Positions 45,533-54,304 of a stretch of 64,000 nt of DNA are shown here, piece after piece. Below the pieces are notes generated by a model, which was given only the letters and a program-made list of their open reading frames with translations, made no database searches and had not been told where the DNA came from. How positions within the stretch are numbered: the stretch's first letter is position 1; every line of letters begins with the position of its first letter. Source of the DNA: Kitasatospora herbaricolor (GTDB lineage: Bacteria > Actinomycetota > Actinomycetes > Streptomycetales > Streptomycetaceae); assembly GCF_030813695.1 (NCBI RefSeq), contig NZ_JAUSVA010000002.1:5766001-5830000 (forward strand). The letters are read 5' to 3'. The translations under genes and the position numbers were made by a program.

Positions 45533-47089
45533 ATGACCGTCACCTCGCCCGCCCCGACCGGAGCCGTCGCCGACGACGACGCCCCGATGACCCACCGTCA
45601 GGTCCTGGAGGCTCTCTCCGGGCTGCTGCTCGGGCTCTTCGTCGCGGTGCTCTCCTCGACGGTCGTCTCCAACGCCCTGCCGCGGATCCTCACCGACCTG
45701 CACGGCGGCGAGTCCGCCTACACCTGGGTGATCACCGCGGCCCTGCTCTCGCTGACCGCATCCACCCCGATCTGGGGCAAGCTCTCCGACCTGGTCAGCA
45801 AGAAGCTGCTGGTCCAGATCGCCCTGGTGATCTACATCGTCTCCTCGGCGCTCGCCGGGCTCTCCCAGAACACCGCCGAACTGATCGCCTGCCGCGTCCT
45901 GCAGGGGACAGGCGCCGGCGGCGTGACCGCGCTGGCCCAGATCTGCCTGGCCGCGATGGTTCCGCCGCGGCAGCGGGGACGCTACAGCGGCTACTTCGGT
46001 GCCGTCTTCGCCCTCGCCACCATCGGCGGCCCGCTGATCGGCGGTGTCATCGTGGACACCGACTGGCTCGGCTGGCGCTGGTGCTTCTACGTCGGCATCC
46101 CGTTCTCGCTGGTCGCCATCCTCGTCCTGCAGCGGACCCTGAAGCTGCCGGTGGTCCGGCGCAAGGCGAAGATCGACTACCTCGGTGCCACAGTCATCAC
46201 CGGCGCCGTCAGCCTGCTGATGATCTGGATCACGCTGGCCGGCAAGAACTACGCCTGGCTCTCCTGGCAGACCCTGGCGATGGTCGGCGGCGGCCTGCTG
46301 CTCGGCGCGCTCGCCGTCCTGGTCGAGAGCCGGGCGGCCGAGCCGATCATCCCGCTCTCGCTCTTCCGGCACCGCACCGTCACCCTGGCCGCCGTCGCCA
46401 GTGTGCTGGTCGGCGTCGGGATGTACGGCGCGACCACCTTCCTCAGCCAGTACTTCCAGCTCGCCCGAGAGAAGTCGCCCACCGCGGCCGGGCTGATGAC
46501 GCTGCCGATGATCCTCGGCCTGGCCGTCTCCTCCACCGTGGCCGGCAAGCTGATCACCCGCTACGGGAAGTGGAAGGCCTACCTGGTCGCCGGAACGTTC
46601 CTGCTGGCGATCGGCTTCGGCCTGCTCGGCACCGTCCGGGACGACACCGGCTACGGCGCGCTCTCCCTCTACATGGCGCTGGCCGGCATCGGCCTCGGCC
46701 TCACCATGCAGAACCTGGTCCTCGCGGTGCAGAACACCGTGCCGAGGGAGGAGCTCGGCGCCGCCAGCTCGGTGGTCACCTTCTTCCGCACCATGGGCGG
46801 CGCGATGGGCGTCTCGGCCCTCGGTGCGCTGATGACCAACCGGGTCGGGCACTACCTGACCGAGAACCTGGCCGCGGCGGGCGTCCCGGCCGGGCACGCC
46901 GGCGCGGCCGGCGGCGGCGAGATCCCGGACCTGCACACGCTGCCCGCGCCGGTCGTCCCGCTGGTGACCGACGCGTTCGGGCACGGCGTCGGGGTGGTGT
47001 TCCTGGTGGCTGCGCCGTTCGCGCTGCTGGCCTTCCTGGTGGTGCTCTTCATCCGGGAGATCCCGCTGCGCAGCGGCCCGCAGAGCTGA
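45533..47089 (+). CDS. MFS drug-resistance exporter (DHA2, 14-TMS)
   Basis: This 518-residue proton-driven exporter of the EmrB/QacA family has fourteen hydrophobic segments starting near residue 27. Antiporter motifs are visible: motif A-like GKLSDLVSKKLLV, motif C-type GGPLIGGVI after transmembrane segment 5, and the early VSNALPRILTDL segment (motif D1 region). ATG 45533 is preceded by AAGGA. The last residues end at a short tail after transmembrane segment 14. MarR upstream on the same strand suggests ligand-controlled efflux. Substrate unknown. Confidence 0.9.
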   Translation: MTVTSPAPTGAVADDDAPMTHRQVLEALSGLLLGLFVAVLSSTVVSNALPRILTDLHGGESAYTWVITAALLSLTASTPIWGKLSDLVSKKLLVQIALVIYIVSSALAGLSQNTAELIACRVLQGTGAGGVTALAQICLAAMVPPRQRGRYSGYFGAVFALATIGGPLIGGVIVDTDWLGWRWCFYVGIPFSLVAILVLQRTLKLPVVRRKAKIDYLGATVITGAVSLLMIWITLAGKNYAWLSWQTLAMVGGGLLLGALAVLVESRAAEPIIPLSLFRHRTVTLAAVASVLVGVGMYGATTFLSQYFQLAREKSPTAAGLMTLPMILGLAVSSTVAGKLITRYGKWKAYLVAGTFLLAIGFGLLGTVRDDTGYGALSLYMALAGIGLGLTMQNLVLAVQNTVPREELGAASSVVTFFRTMGGAMGVSALGALMTNRVGHYLTENLAAAGVPAGHAGAAGGGEIPDLHTLPAPVVPLVTDAFGHGVGVVFLVAAPFALLAFLVVLFIREIPLRSGPQS

Positions 47090-47322
47090 GACCCGTGCCC
47101 CCGGGCCGGTCGTGGAGAGATCCGCGGCCGGCCCTTCGCCGTACCGGCGGTCGCCGCCGCCGCGGAGCGGACGCCGATCACGAGCCGGGCGGGTGGCCGC
47201 ACTCTCGGGTGGCCCGGGCCCGGGCCCGGGCCTGGGCCTGCGCCTGAGCCTGGGCCGGTGCCGGCGCCTGTGGCCGGCGCGACGGCGCGACGGGCGCCAG
47301 GGCCCGGGCGGCGACCTCGGGA

Positions 47323-47366
47323 ACGCCGAACGGCCGGGGCGGATGACCGCCCCGGCCGTTCGGCGT
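47323..47366. terminator. bidirectional terminator between exporter and phosphate transporter genes
   Basis: A perfect 20-bp inverted repeat (47323-47342 with 47347-47366) with loop ATGA. A low-complexity tract of repeated GGGCCC/GGGCCT units (about 47211-47270) lies just before it and holds no gene. Confidence 0.88.
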
Positions 47367-47376
47367 ACGGGTGTGA

Positions 47377-47622
47377 CTACCCCGCGATCAGCGACAGTCC
47401 GTAGACCACCACCGCCGCGCAGGCGGCGAAGCAGACCGTGGCACCGGCCAGCACCGCGTTGGCCCGGCCCGTGCCGCCGGCGCCGGAGCCGCCGGCGGCC
47501 TCCAGCACGGCCTCCCGGCGCGACAGGGCGAGGATGCCGAGGGCGAAGACCGCCACCACGGCGACGGTGATGCCGAAGCTGATGCCGGCGGTCTGGGCCA
47601 GCGCGTTCCACTTGATGTTCAT
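47377..47622 (-). CDS. small membrane protein linked to the phosphate transporter
   Basis: This 81-residue protein has two membrane segments (about 13-33 and 57-79) around a Gly/Ala linker. It begins MNIKWNALAQTAGISFG. It lies 11 bp downstream of the pit stop with its own SD (GGAG), so it is co-transcribed. Small proteins of this type follow pit genes in streptomycetes (recalled) and could be an accessory subunit; that is inference. Confidence 0.75.
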   Translation of the reverse strand: MNIKWNALAQTAGISFGITVAVVAVFALGILALSRREAVLEAAGGSGAGGTGRANAVLAGATVCFAACAAVVVYGLSLIAG

Positions 47623-47633
47623 GGCGTTGCTCC

Positions 47634-48818
47634 TCAGGCCGCGATGGTGGCGTCGACGGGGGCCGTGACGGGGGCCGGAGCCGCCGGGGTGGCCACCGGG
47701 GTGACCTCGACCGCCGCGGTGTCGTGGACGTTGCCGGCATGCACCGGCTGGCGGCGGGAGACCACGTACATCGCGCCGGAGCCGGCCACCAGGGCCGCAC
47801 CCACCAGGACGACGCCCCAGGTGCCCTGGTCGGCGACGAAGGCGGCCAGGCCGGCCACCGTGGCGGCGGCGGGCAGGGTCAGGCCCCAGGTGTAGACCAT
47901 CCGGCGGGCCATGCTCCAGTTGAGCTCGCGCTTCGGGCCGCCGAGGCCGGCGCCCATGATGCCGCCGGAGCAGACCTGGGTGGTGGAGAGGCCGTAGCCC
48001 ATGTGCGACGAGGTCAGGATGACCGCGGCGGCCGCCGTCTCGGAGGAGAAGCCCTGCGGCGGCTGGATGTCGGCCAGGCCCTTGCCCATCGAGCGGATGA
48101 TCCGCCAGCCGCCCATGTAGGTGCCGAGCGCGATGGCCGCGCCGGCGCCGACGATCACCCAGGTGGGGGGCAGCGCGCCCTTGGGCAGGGCGCCGACCGA
48201 GACCAGCGTCAGCGTGATGATGCCCATGGTCTTCTGCGCGTCGTTGGTGCCGTGCGCCAGCGAGATCAGCGAGGAGGAGGCGATCTGGCCGGTCTTGAAG
48301 GCCTTGGTGGTGGTCTTCTCGTTGCCCCGGCGGGTGATCGCGTACGCCAGTTTGGTGGCGCCCCAGGCGGCCAGGCCGGCCACGATCGGGGAGGCCACGG
48401 CCGGGATGAGGATCTTGGTCACGACGGTGTTGAAGTTCACGCCGTTGAAGCCGACACCGACGATGGTGGCGCCGATCAGCCCGCCGTACAGGGCGTGCGA
48501 GGAGCTCGACGGGAGGCCTCTGAGCCAGGTCAGCAGGTTCCACAGGATCGCGCCGACCAGGGCGGCGAAGATGATCGACGGGTGGATGCCCGCCTTCTCG
48601 TTGACGATGCCACCCGAGATGGTGGTGGCCACCTTCACGGACAGGAAGGCGCCCGCGAAGTTGAGGACCGCCGCGATGGTGACCGCGACCTTGGGCCGCA
48701 GGGCACCGGTGGCGATGGAGGTGGCCATCGCGTTGGCGGTGTCGTGGAACCCGTTGGTGAAGTCGAAGGCGAGCGCCGTGATGATCACGACGGCTACCAG
48801 GAACGAGATGTGTTCCAT
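47634..48818 (-). CDS. pit: low-affinity inorganic phosphate transporter (PiT family)
   Basis: This 394-residue proton- or metal-phosphate symporter has duplicated PiT signature segments: ALAFDFTNGFHDTANAMAT near residues 17-35 and SLISLAHGTNDAQKTMG in the second half, each carrying the phosphate-binding Asp/Asn pair. Around ten membrane helices are present. The ATG at 48818 fits the family start; the preceding TTG at 48824 is unlikely. A two-unit PHO box lies 64 bp upstream, so PhoP control is expected. It is followed by a small membrane protein gene. Confidence 0.92.
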   Translation of the reverse strand: MEHISFLVAVVIITALAFDFTNGFHDTANAMATSIATGALRPKVAVTIAAVLNFAGAFLSVKVATTISGGIVNEKAGIHPSIIFAALVGAILWNLLTWLRGLPSSSSHALYGGLIGATIVGVGFNGVNFNTVVTKILIPAVASPIVAGLAAWGATKLAYAITRRGNEKTTTKAFKTGQIASSSLISLAHGTNDAQKTMGIITLTLVSVGALPKGALPPTWVIVGAGAAIALGTYMGGWRIIRSMGKGLADIQPPQGFSSETAAAAVILTSSHMGYGLSTTQVCSGGIMGAGLGGPKRELNWSMARRMVYTWGLTLPAAATVAGLAAFVADQGTWGVVLVGAALVAGSGAMYVVSRRQPVHAGNVHDTAAVEVTPVATPAAPAPVTAPVDATIAA

Positions 48819-48881
48819 ACCCAAACAATCGTCGTAGTTGTCGCACTGACGTTGGTGTCACGGGCGACCGTAGGGATGGTG

Positions 48882-48899
48882 GATGAACGGAAGGTGAAC
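48882..48899 (-). promoter_or_regulatory. PHO box (two direct-repeat units) upstream of pit
   Basis: On the minus strand GTTCACC (48899-48893) and GTTCATC (48888-48882) are two direct-repeat units in exact 11-bp register, the minimal PhoP-binding unit in Streptomyces. They lie 64-81 bp upstream of the pit start, in the gap shared with the divergent NlpC/P60 gene. Confidence 0.75.
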
Positions 48900-49155
48900 A
48901 GGGTCGGGCGTCGTGGTTCCTGGGATGTCCGGGAGGTTGCGGAGATCCCGTGAAAGTGTGGAGGGAGTGTCAGCGACCCCCCATTTTGAGCGGATCGCGC
49001 CACTTCGTGGTGGTTTGCTGAGATCTGGGTCACAGTCTCTGAAGAATTCATCAATATGTACGGGCACCGTCTGTCTCGGCCGGGGCCGCCGTGACAGGAT
49101 TCGGCAGAGATCCGGAGGCCGAACCGAAGAGCTGCCGGAGGGGGAGGGCGGGCCG
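48900..49155. other. rest of the pit / NlpC-P60 divergent region
   Basis: This AT-richer sequence lies between the PHO box and the hydrolase start. It probably contains that gene's promoter. No c-di-AMP (ydaO) riboswitch consensus, known for some NlpC/P60 genes, could be recognised. Confidence 0.4.
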
Positions 49156-50787
49156 ATGGGCGGGGCTTTGTGGCGCACCGAGTCGAGTGCGATGCGGCCG
49201 TGGGTGCGGGCCGCGCTCAGGTGCGGAGCCGTCCTGGCGGTGGCCGCCCTGTCGCTGCCCTTCGCGACCCAGGCCGCGTTCGCCGCGCCGGAGCCCTCCG
49301 CGAGCCCCTCGGCCGGCGCCGTCACCGTCTCGCCGGGCGCCGATCCGCTGGCCGACGCCAAGGCCACCCTCGGGCCGCTGCTCGACCAGCTGCACCTGCT
49401 CTACGGCAACGCCGAGGCGGCCACCGAGCAGTACAACGGCACCGTGGCCCGGCTCACCGAGCAGCAGGCCACCGTGACCGACCTGCGCGGCCGGGTGGAG
49501 CGCCAGCAGAAGGCGGTGGACGCCGGCACCGACGTCGCCGCCCAGCTCGCCGCCGCCCAGTACCGCAACGGCAGCGCCTCGGCCTACGCCGAACTGCTGC
49601 TCGCCGAGGACCCGTACGAGGCGGTGACGATCGCCGAGCTGCTCGCCGAGGCCAGCCGCTCGCAGTCGGCCTTCCTGGACCACCTCAAGGCGGACCGAGC
49701 CACCCTGGCCGAGCTGCAGAAGCAGGCCGAGAAGGCGCTCCAGGACTCGCAGGCGCTGGCCGTCCAGCAGGACGCGGCCAAGGCCACCGTCGCCACCCAG
49801 CTCGCCGAGGTCGAGAAGCTGGTCACCTCGCTGACCGGCGCCCAGCGCACCGAACTGGCCGCACTGGAGAAGGCCCAGGCCGACCAGTCCCAGCTGGCCT
49901 TCCTCGCCTCCGGCGCGCTCGGCAAGGGCGAGCGGACGCCGTCGCAGGCCGGCCGCGCGGCCGTGGCGTACGCGCTGGCGCAGCTCGGCAAGCCCTATGT
50001 CTGGGGCGGCGCCGGGCCGGACGTCTTCGACTGCTCGGGGCTGACCTCGCAGGCCTGGCTGCACGCCGGCCGGCCGGTGCCGCGCACCAGCCAGGAGCAG
50101 TGGGCCCAGCTCCAGCACGTGCCGCTGAACCAGCTGCGGCCCGGCGACCTGGTCGTCTACTACGCCGGTGCCACCCACATCGCCCTGTACATCGGCGGCG
50201 GCCTGGTGGTGCAGGCGCCGCGCCCCGGCGCCGTCATCAAGGTGTCGCCGATCGGGTCGATGCCGATCCTCGGGGCCGTCCGCCCCGACCCGGAGACCGC
50301 GGCCGACGACCAGGGCGGCGTCTGGAAGGTGCCGGACCTCCCCGCCGGCTGGGACACCGTCACCCCGATCGCGCCGTCCCCGCCGGCCACGCTGCCGCCC
50401 GTGGTGCCCGCGCCGGGCGCCACCGTGCCGCCCACCACGCCCCCGGGGACGCCCGGGCCGACGACCTCGCCGACCGACCCCGCCACCGGCACCCCGAGCG
50501 GTACGCCGTCCGGCACCCCGACCGACCCGGGGACGCCCTCCGGGACGGGTACTCCGTCCGGCACGGGCACCCCGTCGGGGACGGGCACCCCGTCCGGCAC
50601 CGGCAGCCCGTCCGGCACCGGCAGCCCGTCCGGCACCGGTACGCCGTCCACCGCCACGCCGGACCCGTCCGCGACCGCGCCGTCCGCCCCCGGCACCGCT
50701 GCCTCCTCGGCCACCTCCTCCGCCGCGCCGAACTCGGCCTCGGCGCGGCCGGAGAGCGCCTCGGCCTCCGCCTCCGGCGTGCGCTGA
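49156..50787 (+). CDS. secreted NlpC/P60 peptidoglycan endopeptidase
   Basis: This 543-residue cell-wall hydrolase has a signal peptide (residues 1-45, ending near AAFA-APEP), a long helical coiled-coil domain (about 60-265) as in RipA-type proteins, and an NlpC/P60 domain (about 275-385). The catalytic Cys lies in VFDCSGLTSQ, the His in GATHIALYIGGG. The C-terminal ~120 residues are Thr/Pro/Ser/Gly with repeated TPSGTG units, a likely cell-wall-spanning or glycosylated tail. ATG 49156 follows GGGGAGGG. It probably cleaves stem-peptide bonds during growth or sporulation. Confidence 0.92.
   Translation: MGGALWRTESSAMRPWVRAALRCGAVLAVAALSLPFATQAAFAAPEPSASPSAGAVTVSPGADPLADAKATLGPLLDQLHLLYGNAEAATEQYNGTVARLTEQQATVTDLRGRVERQQKAVDAGTDVAAQLAAAQYRNGSASAYAELLLAEDPYEAVTIAELLAEASRSQSAFLDHLKADRATLAELQKQAEKALQDSQALAVQQDAAKATVATQLAEVEKLVTSLTGAQRTELAALEKAQADQSQLAFLASGALGKGERTPSQAGRAAVAYALAQLGKPYVWGGAGPDVFDCSGLTSQAWLHAGRPVPRTSQEQWAQLQHVPLNQLRPGDLVVYYAGATHIALYIGGGLVVQAPRPGAVIKVSPIGSMPILGAVRPDPETAADDQGGVWKVPDLPAGWDTVTPIAPSPPATLPPVVPAPGATVPPTTPPGTPGPTTSPTDPATGTPSGTPSGTPTDPGTPSGTGTPSGTGTPSGTGTPSGTGSPSGTGSPSGTGTPSTATPDPSATAPSAPGTAASSATSSAAPNSASARPESASASASGVR
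50541..50655 (+). repeat. in-gene TPSGTG repeat tract
   Basis: Repeated 18-bp units of the type ACSCCGTCCGGCACSGGC encode TPSGTG/SPSGTG inside the NlpC/P60 C-terminal tail. Such tracts expand and contract by slippage. Confidence 0.8.
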
Positions 50788-50805
50788 GCCCGCACCGCGA
50801 CTCCC

Positions 50806-50844
50806 GGCCGCACCCCTCGGCCGCACCCCACGAGGGGTGCGGCC
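50806..50844. terminator. terminator between NlpC/P60 and the oxidoreductase gene
   Basis: A 14-bp perfect inverted repeat (50806-50819 with 50831-50844) with an 11-nt loop lies between convergent stops at 50787 and 50857. Confidence 0.85.
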
Positions 50845-50856
50845 GGGCCCCGCGGG

Positions 50857-53160
50857 TCAGGCCCCGGGCAGGCCGCTGTCGGGCTCGAAGCGCACCACGA
50901 CCGCCTTCGAGGTCGGGGTGTTGCTGATGTCGGCGGTCGAGTCCAGCGGCACCAGCACGTTGGTCTCCGGGTAGTAGGCGGCCGCGCCGCCCCGTGCCAC
51001 CGGGTAGTGCACCACCATGAAGTGCGGGGCGCGGCGCTCCACGCCGTCCCGCCACTCGCTCACCAGGTCGACGTAGCCGCCCTCGGTCAGGCCCAGCCCG
51101 GCGGCGTCGGCCGGGTTCACCAGCACCACCCGGCGCCCGCCGGTGATGCCGCGGTAGCGGTCGTCCAGGCCGTAGATCGTGGTGTTGTACTGGTCGTGCG
51201 AGCGCAGCGTCTGCAGCAGCAGCCGGCCCGCCGGGACCTCGGGCGCGGTCAGCGGGTTGACGCTGAAGTTGGCCTTCCCGGTCGTGGTGGGGAAGGAGCG
51301 GCTGTCGCGCGGGCCGTGCGGCAGGGCGAAGCCGCCGGGACGGCGGACCTTCTCGTTGAAGTCCTCGAAGCCGGGCACGACCCGGGCGATCCGGTCCCGG
51401 ACGCTGTCGTAGTCGTCCGCGAAGTCCTCCCACGGCGTGCTGTCCTGCGGGCCGAGCGTGGCACGGGCCAGCCGGCAGACGATCGCCACCTCGGAGAGCA
51501 GCCCCCGGGCCGGCGGCCGCAGCCCGCCGCGAGAGGAGTGCACCATGCCCATCGAGTCCTCGACGCTGACGAACTGCGCGCCCTTGGCGGTGACGTCCCG
51601 GTCGGTGCGGCCGAGGGTCGGCAGGATCAGGGCGCGGGCGCCGGTGACCACGTGCGAGCGGTTCAGCTTGGTGGAGACGTGGACGGTGAGCCGGCAGCGG
51701 CGCATCGCGGCCTCGGTGACGTCGGTGTCCGGCGTGGCCGCGACGAAGTTGCCGCCCATCGCGAAGAATACCCGCACCCGGCCGTCCCGCATCGCCCGGA
51801 TGGTGTCCACCGCGTCGAAGCCGTGCTCGCGCGGCGGCTCGAAGGCGAACTCCTTGCCCAGCGCGTCCAGGAAGGCCTGGGACGGGCGCTCGAAGATGCC
51901 CATCGTCCGGTCGCCCTGCACGTTGCTGTGCCCGCGCACCGGGCAGACCCCGGCGCCGGGGCGGCCGATGTTGCCGCGCAGCAGCAGGAAGTTGACCACC
52001 TCGCGGATGGTCGGCACGGCGTGCTTGTGCTGGGTGAGGCCCATCGCCCAGCAGACGATGACCTTCCGGGAGGCCAGCACCATCGAGACGAGTTCCTCGA
52101 TCTGGGCGTACGGCAGGCCGGTGGCGGCGAGCACCGCGTCGCGGTCGGTGGTGCGGGCGTCCGCCGCCCACTCCTCGAAGCCCAGGCAGTGCCGCTCGAC
52201 GAACTCGTGGTCCACCACGTTGCCGTGCCTGTCCTCGGCGGCCAGCAGCAGCTGGTTCACGGCCCGGAACAGGGCCAGGTCGCCGCCGAGCCGGATCTGC
52301 AGGAACAGGTCGGTCAGCTTGGTGCCGTGGCCGGCCAGCCCCCGGGCGTTCTGCGGGTTCTTGAACCGCTCCAGGCCGGCCTCGGGCAGCGGGTTGACGC
52401 TGACGATCTTGGCGCCGGCCCGCTTGGCCCGCTCCAGGGCGGACAGCATCCGGGGGTGGTTGGTGCCCGGGTTCTGGCCCGCCACGATGATCAGGTCGGC
52501 CTGGTGGAGGTCCTTCAGGCTGACGCTGCCCTTGCCCACGCCCAGCGTCTCCACCAGCGCCGAGCCGGAGGACTCGTGGCACATGTTGGAGCAGTCCGGC
52601 AGGTTGTTGGTGCCGAGCCGGCGGGCGAACAGCTGGTAGGCGAAGGCGGCCTCGTTGCTGGTCCGGCCCGAGGTGTAGAAGGCGGCCCCGTCCGGGGTGT
52701 CCAGCGCCTTCAGCTCCTCGGCGACGATCGAGAACGCCCGCTCCCAGGAGACCGGCACGTAGTGCGAGGCGCCCTCGTCGAGCAGCATCGGTTCGGTGAG
52801 GCGGCCCTGCTGCCCGAGCCAGTACCCGGAGCGCTCCGCCAGCTCCGCGACCGGGTGCGCGGCGAAGAACCCGGCGGTGATCCGCCGCTCGGTGGCCTCC
52901 TCGGCGACCGCCTTCGCGCCGTTCTCGCAGAACTCGGCGGCGTGCGTCTTCCCCGGCTCGGGCCAGGCGCAGCCGGGGCAGTCGAAGCCGTCCGGCTGGT
53001 TGACCTTGCTGAGGGTGGCCAGGGTGCGGCGGGCGCCCATCTGCTCGGCGGCCATCCGCAGGCTGTGGCCCACGGCCGGCAGCCCCGCCGCGGCGTGCTG
53101 CGGGGCGGACACCTGCGGGGCGTCCTGGGCCGGGTCGCCCTGCGGGGCCTGCTTCGCCAT
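50857..53160 (-). CDS. FdhF/YdeP-family molybdopterin oxidoreductase
   Basis: This 767-residue protein resembles the catalytic subunit of formate dehydrogenase H and E. coli YdeP. The N-terminal cluster-binding region reads FDCPGCAWPEPG with a further Cys in AEFCENG; an NMCHESSG motif sits where the molybdenum ligand region is expected. Cofactor-binding segments include VAGQNPGTNHPRM and RGHSNVQGDRTMGIFE. The ATG at 53160 is chosen because GGAGG is nine bases upstream; GTG 53169 would overlap the SD. Cytoplasmic, no Tat signal. YdeP-type proteins are linked to acid resistance in E. coli; substrate here unknown. Monocistronic. Confidence 0.87.
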   Translation of the reverse strand: MAKQAPQGDPAQDAPQVSAPQHAAAGLPAVGHSLRMAAEQMGARRTLATLSKVNQPDGFDCPGCAWPEPGKTHAAEFCENGAKAVAEEATERRITAGFFAAHPVAELAERSGYWLGQQGRLTEPMLLDEGASHYVPVSWERAFSIVAEELKALDTPDGAAFYTSGRTSNEAAFAYQLFARRLGTNNLPDCSNMCHESSGSALVETLGVGKGSVSLKDLHQADLIIVAGQNPGTNHPRMLSALERAKRAGAKIVSVNPLPEAGLERFKNPQNARGLAGHGTKLTDLFLQIRLGGDLALFRAVNQLLLAAEDRHGNVVDHEFVERHCLGFEEWAADARTTDRDAVLAATGLPYAQIEELVSMVLASRKVIVCWAMGLTQHKHAVPTIREVVNFLLLRGNIGRPGAGVCPVRGHSNVQGDRTMGIFERPSQAFLDALGKEFAFEPPREHGFDAVDTIRAMRDGRVRVFFAMGGNFVAATPDTDVTEAAMRRCRLTVHVSTKLNRSHVVTGARALILPTLGRTDRDVTAKGAQFVSVEDSMGMVHSSRGGLRPPARGLLSEVAIVCRLARATLGPQDSTPWEDFADDYDSVRDRIARVVPGFEDFNEKVRRPGGFALPHGPRDSRSFPTTTGKANFSVNPLTAPEVPAGRLLLQTLRSHDQYNTTIYGLDDRYRGITGGRRVVLVNPADAAGLGLTEGGYVDLVSEWRDGVERRAPHFMVVHYPVARGGAAAYYPETNVLVPLDSTADISNTPTSKAVVVRFEPDSGLPGA

Positions 53161-53338
53161 GACTGGCACCTCCGGATCGTGCGGGCCGCCTCGTCGCCTG
53201 CCCCTGTCCTCTCATCCTTCCACTCACCCCGCCATGTTCGAACGGCTGCCCGGGAGGGGAAGGGGCGGCCGCCTGGATCGGGCGGGGCGCGGCGGGACAG
53301 AATGTGCGGTGCCGACCGACGCAGAGGAGCCGTGGACC

Positions 53339-54304
53339 ATGCCGCTGAGCGGAACCGCACCGGAGCCCCCGGGCGGCTACGGACCGCCGCCGGCCGTTCC
53401 CCCGGCCCCGCCGTCGCCGCCGCTCCTGCCACCGCCCTCCGCCTCCGCCGTCGCCGCCGCCCCGCCGGCCGAGGAGGCCCGGGCGGAACTGCTGCGGCAG
53501 CGGGAGGCGGCCCGGCGGGTCGAGCCGGCGGTGGCCGTGGGGATGCTGGACGGGACGGCCCGGCAGATGGTCGCCCGGCTCGGCCGGTACGACCGTGACA
53601 CCCTCACCACCTGGCGCGAGCTGGCCTGGTACCGGGACGCGGCCGGCGACCCGGCCGGCGCCCTGCAGCTGCTGCGGCAGGTCGTCCCGGACCTGGTGCA
53701 GGCCCTCGGGCACGCCGACCCCGACACCCTGCAGGCCCGCTTCGAGCTGGCCGTGCTCATCGGCACGGCGGGTGACCCGCAGGGCGCCGCGCAGCAGTTG
53801 CACGCCCTGATCCCGCAGCTGGCCGCCACGCTCGGTCCCTACGACGAGCGGGTGCTGAAGGCGCAGCACGACCTGGCTCTGCAGGTCGCCGACGCGGGGG
53901 ACGTGGCCGGAGCGCTCAACCAGCTGCGGCTGCTGGTGCCGCTGGTGCAGCAGATGCTGGGAGAGGGGCATCCGCTGCTCGCCGAGGTCCGGCTGGACCT
54001 CGGCCGCTACGCGGAACTCTGGGGGCTGACCCCGGCCGGCCGGGGCACCGGACTGGGCTGGGTGGAGGCGGTGGCGATGGTCCACCGGCTGCTGGTCTGG
54101 GACTTCGAGACCGACAAGGAGGCCGACGCCAGCCTGCGCGAACTCGAACGGCGCACCGGGGCAAGGGACTTGATGGACCGGATCTTCCTCGCCCCGGAGC
54201 ACTTCACGGCCGAGCAGGTGGCCGCCATGGCCTTCGGCGTCCCCGGGCCCCCGCCGCCGATGACGCCCCCGCCGATGCAGCCGCCGCCGATCTCCGCCTA
54301 CTGA
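53339..54304 (+). CDS. tetratricopeptide-repeat protein
   Basis: This 321-residue protein has a Pro-rich N-terminus (residues 1-45), then TPR-like helix pairs recurring about every 43 residues: ELAWYRDAAGDPAGALQLLR, ELAVLIGTAGDPQGAAQQLH and DLALQVADAGDVAGALNQLR (about 93-212). Each looks like a variant TPR_12 repeat. A Pro-rich tail closes it. ATG 53339 has GAGGAG upstream; GTG 53309 in the same frame is an alternative. It converges with the PatG-like protease gene, their stops overlapping by 7 bp. A link to the peptide system is possible but unproven. Confidence 0.75.
   Translation: MPLSGTAPEPPGGYGPPPAVPPAPPSPPLLPPPSASAVAAAPPAEEARAELLRQREAARRVEPAVAVGMLDGTARQMVARLGRYDRDTLTTWRELAWYRDAAGDPAGALQLLRQVVPDLVQALGHADPDTLQARFELAVLIGTAGDPQGAAQQLHALIPQLAATLGPYDERVLKAQHDLALQVADAGDVAGALNQLRLLVPLVQQMLGEGHPLLAEVRLDLGRYAELWGLTPAGRGTGLGWVEAVAMVHRLLVWDFETDKEADASLRELERRTGARDLMDRIFLAPEHFTAEQVAAMAFGVPGPPPPMTPPPMQPPPISAY

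Noticed and set aside
48900..49155. A c-di-AMP (ydaO-type) riboswitch before the NlpC/P60 gene
   Set aside because: Such riboswitches precede some streptomycete cell-wall hydrolase genes, but the conserved core could not be found here.
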